From contig MU832047.1 of assembly GCA_029204225.1 (NCBI GenBank), positions 26,004 to 90,003 of the forward strand: a stretch of 64,000 nt of DNA. The letters are read 5' to 3'. This DNA comes from Diphasiastrum complanatum. Taxonomy: Eukaryota > Streptophyta > Lycopodiopsida > Lycopodiales > Lycopodiaceae. The translations under genes and the position numbers were made by a program. The notes under the pieces were generated by a model, which worked only from the letters and a program-made list of their open reading frames with translations, searched no databases and was not told the origin of the DNA. This document shows, piece by piece, positions 63,401 to 64,000 of the stretch (within the stretch, counting starts at the first letter, position 1; the number at the start of each line of letters is the position of its first letter).

Positions 63401-64000
63401 CAGGTCCCGAAGAAGTGGTCATTTTCAAAGATAGAAAAGGAGTGCTTGACGTTTCCTCTCAAAAAAAAGTCGAAAAGACTGATTTATGATTGTACAAAGG
63501 AGGGAAAGAAAACTTAGCTGTTTCTGAGGACTGTACTTCCAAAGAAAATACAAGAGGAACCCTCTCAGCTCTTCCACACAAAATTTCAGACCTGCTGTCC
63601 CGAATATCCCAGTTTGAGGCTCCAAAATGGTTCAAAAATTTTCCGGATTCCTGAGGACTGCTCGTTGATCTGATTGCAGACCTGGCGCTTCAAAAAACCA
63701 AGCAAAGGACCCAAAAAAGTGCAAGAAATTTCGAAATTTAGCTCCCTACCCTCATTGATCTGACAACATACTGTCTGGCCAAAATTCCTCAGATTTGGGG
63801 CCCAAAACCAATCTGAAATTATAGACGGAACTGCTCGCTGATCTGGCCTGATCTGACTGCTGCTTCTGATCTGAAAAATCCGAATCAAAAGCTAGAATTT
63901 ATGAGCACAAATCTGATTTGTTATAGGGAAAACCCTCGAAGAGATTCTGTGTACTCTACTAACTTTCTCCCTTGCTGAAATTAAACTCCAATAGATGGAG
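63401..64000. other. Unassigned end of window with a loose ~100-bp repeat
   Basis: On the minus strand CAGATCARCGAGCAGT and CAGATCAATGAGGG recur, each followed by a Phe/Leu/Gln-coding A/T-rich block. The frame 63586-63888 results from this. It could be an intron or upstream region of the DUF659 gene, or LTR. Confidence 0.4.

Overview
The window is a transposon-dominated stretch of a land-plant nuclear genome. The evidence is Ty1/copia and Ty3/gypsy LTR elements primed from initiator-Met tRNA, plant-type LINEs, a hAT-type DUF659 transposase exon and short GT-AG introns in one host gene. Nothing is prokaryotic: there are no operons, rRNA or CRISPR. The species cannot be named from sequence alone; GA/CT microsatellites and mixed copia/gypsy decay fit many plants, including non-seed plants.

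Layout. 1-1.8 kb: 5' end of a copia element on the minus strand (Copia-A1). 2.9-10.4 kb: Copia-B on the plus strand, with a 3' LTR of about 1.36 kb and a 5' LTR most of which lies inverted and displaced. 11.1-13.4 kb: a 148-bp tandem duplication with hairpins, then a Copia-C pol end, LTR and primer-binding site in a row. 13.5-16.75 kb: gypsy gag/protease scraps and an unrecognised broken coding region with an upstream TATA-like box. 17.0-23.3 kb: full-length Copia-A2 (minus) with 848-bp LTRs. 23.3-25.8 kb: Gypsy-A pol (minus). 25.8-26.7 kb: Copia-C fragment. 27.6-31.2 kb: Copia-D (minus). 32.4-36.3 kb: Copia-E, a gypsy-like LTR start and Copia-F, ending at a 238-bp (GA)n tract. 36.6-39.7 kb: AT-rich DNA with little content.

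39.7-53.0 kb holds the only host gene I can support. It is a minus-strand, multi-exon gene of OB-fold type, ending in an RPA70-like zinc-ribbon segment and best explained as a CTC1-like (CST telomere complex) protein. The last six exons join in consistent reading phase to a stop codon. Its introns hold Gypsy-C (antisense), a hAT-like MITE with an 8-bp target-site duplication, and a second gypsy 3' scrap.

53.4-58.3 kb: two related LINEs head to tail (LINE-A 3' tail, then LINE-B 5' end with an intact ORF1). 58.3-63.0 kb: Gypsy-D (minus). 63.07-63.4 kb: a DUF659 hAT-transposase exon. Nearly every transposon reading frame is broken by stops, frameshifts or internal deletions. The exceptions are the Copia-A1 gag (open to the window edge), the Copia-B gag-protease ORF, the LINE-B ORF1 and the LINE-A C-terminal ORF. 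Copia-A2 has LTRs only about 2% different but a dead pol, so it may have moved in trans.
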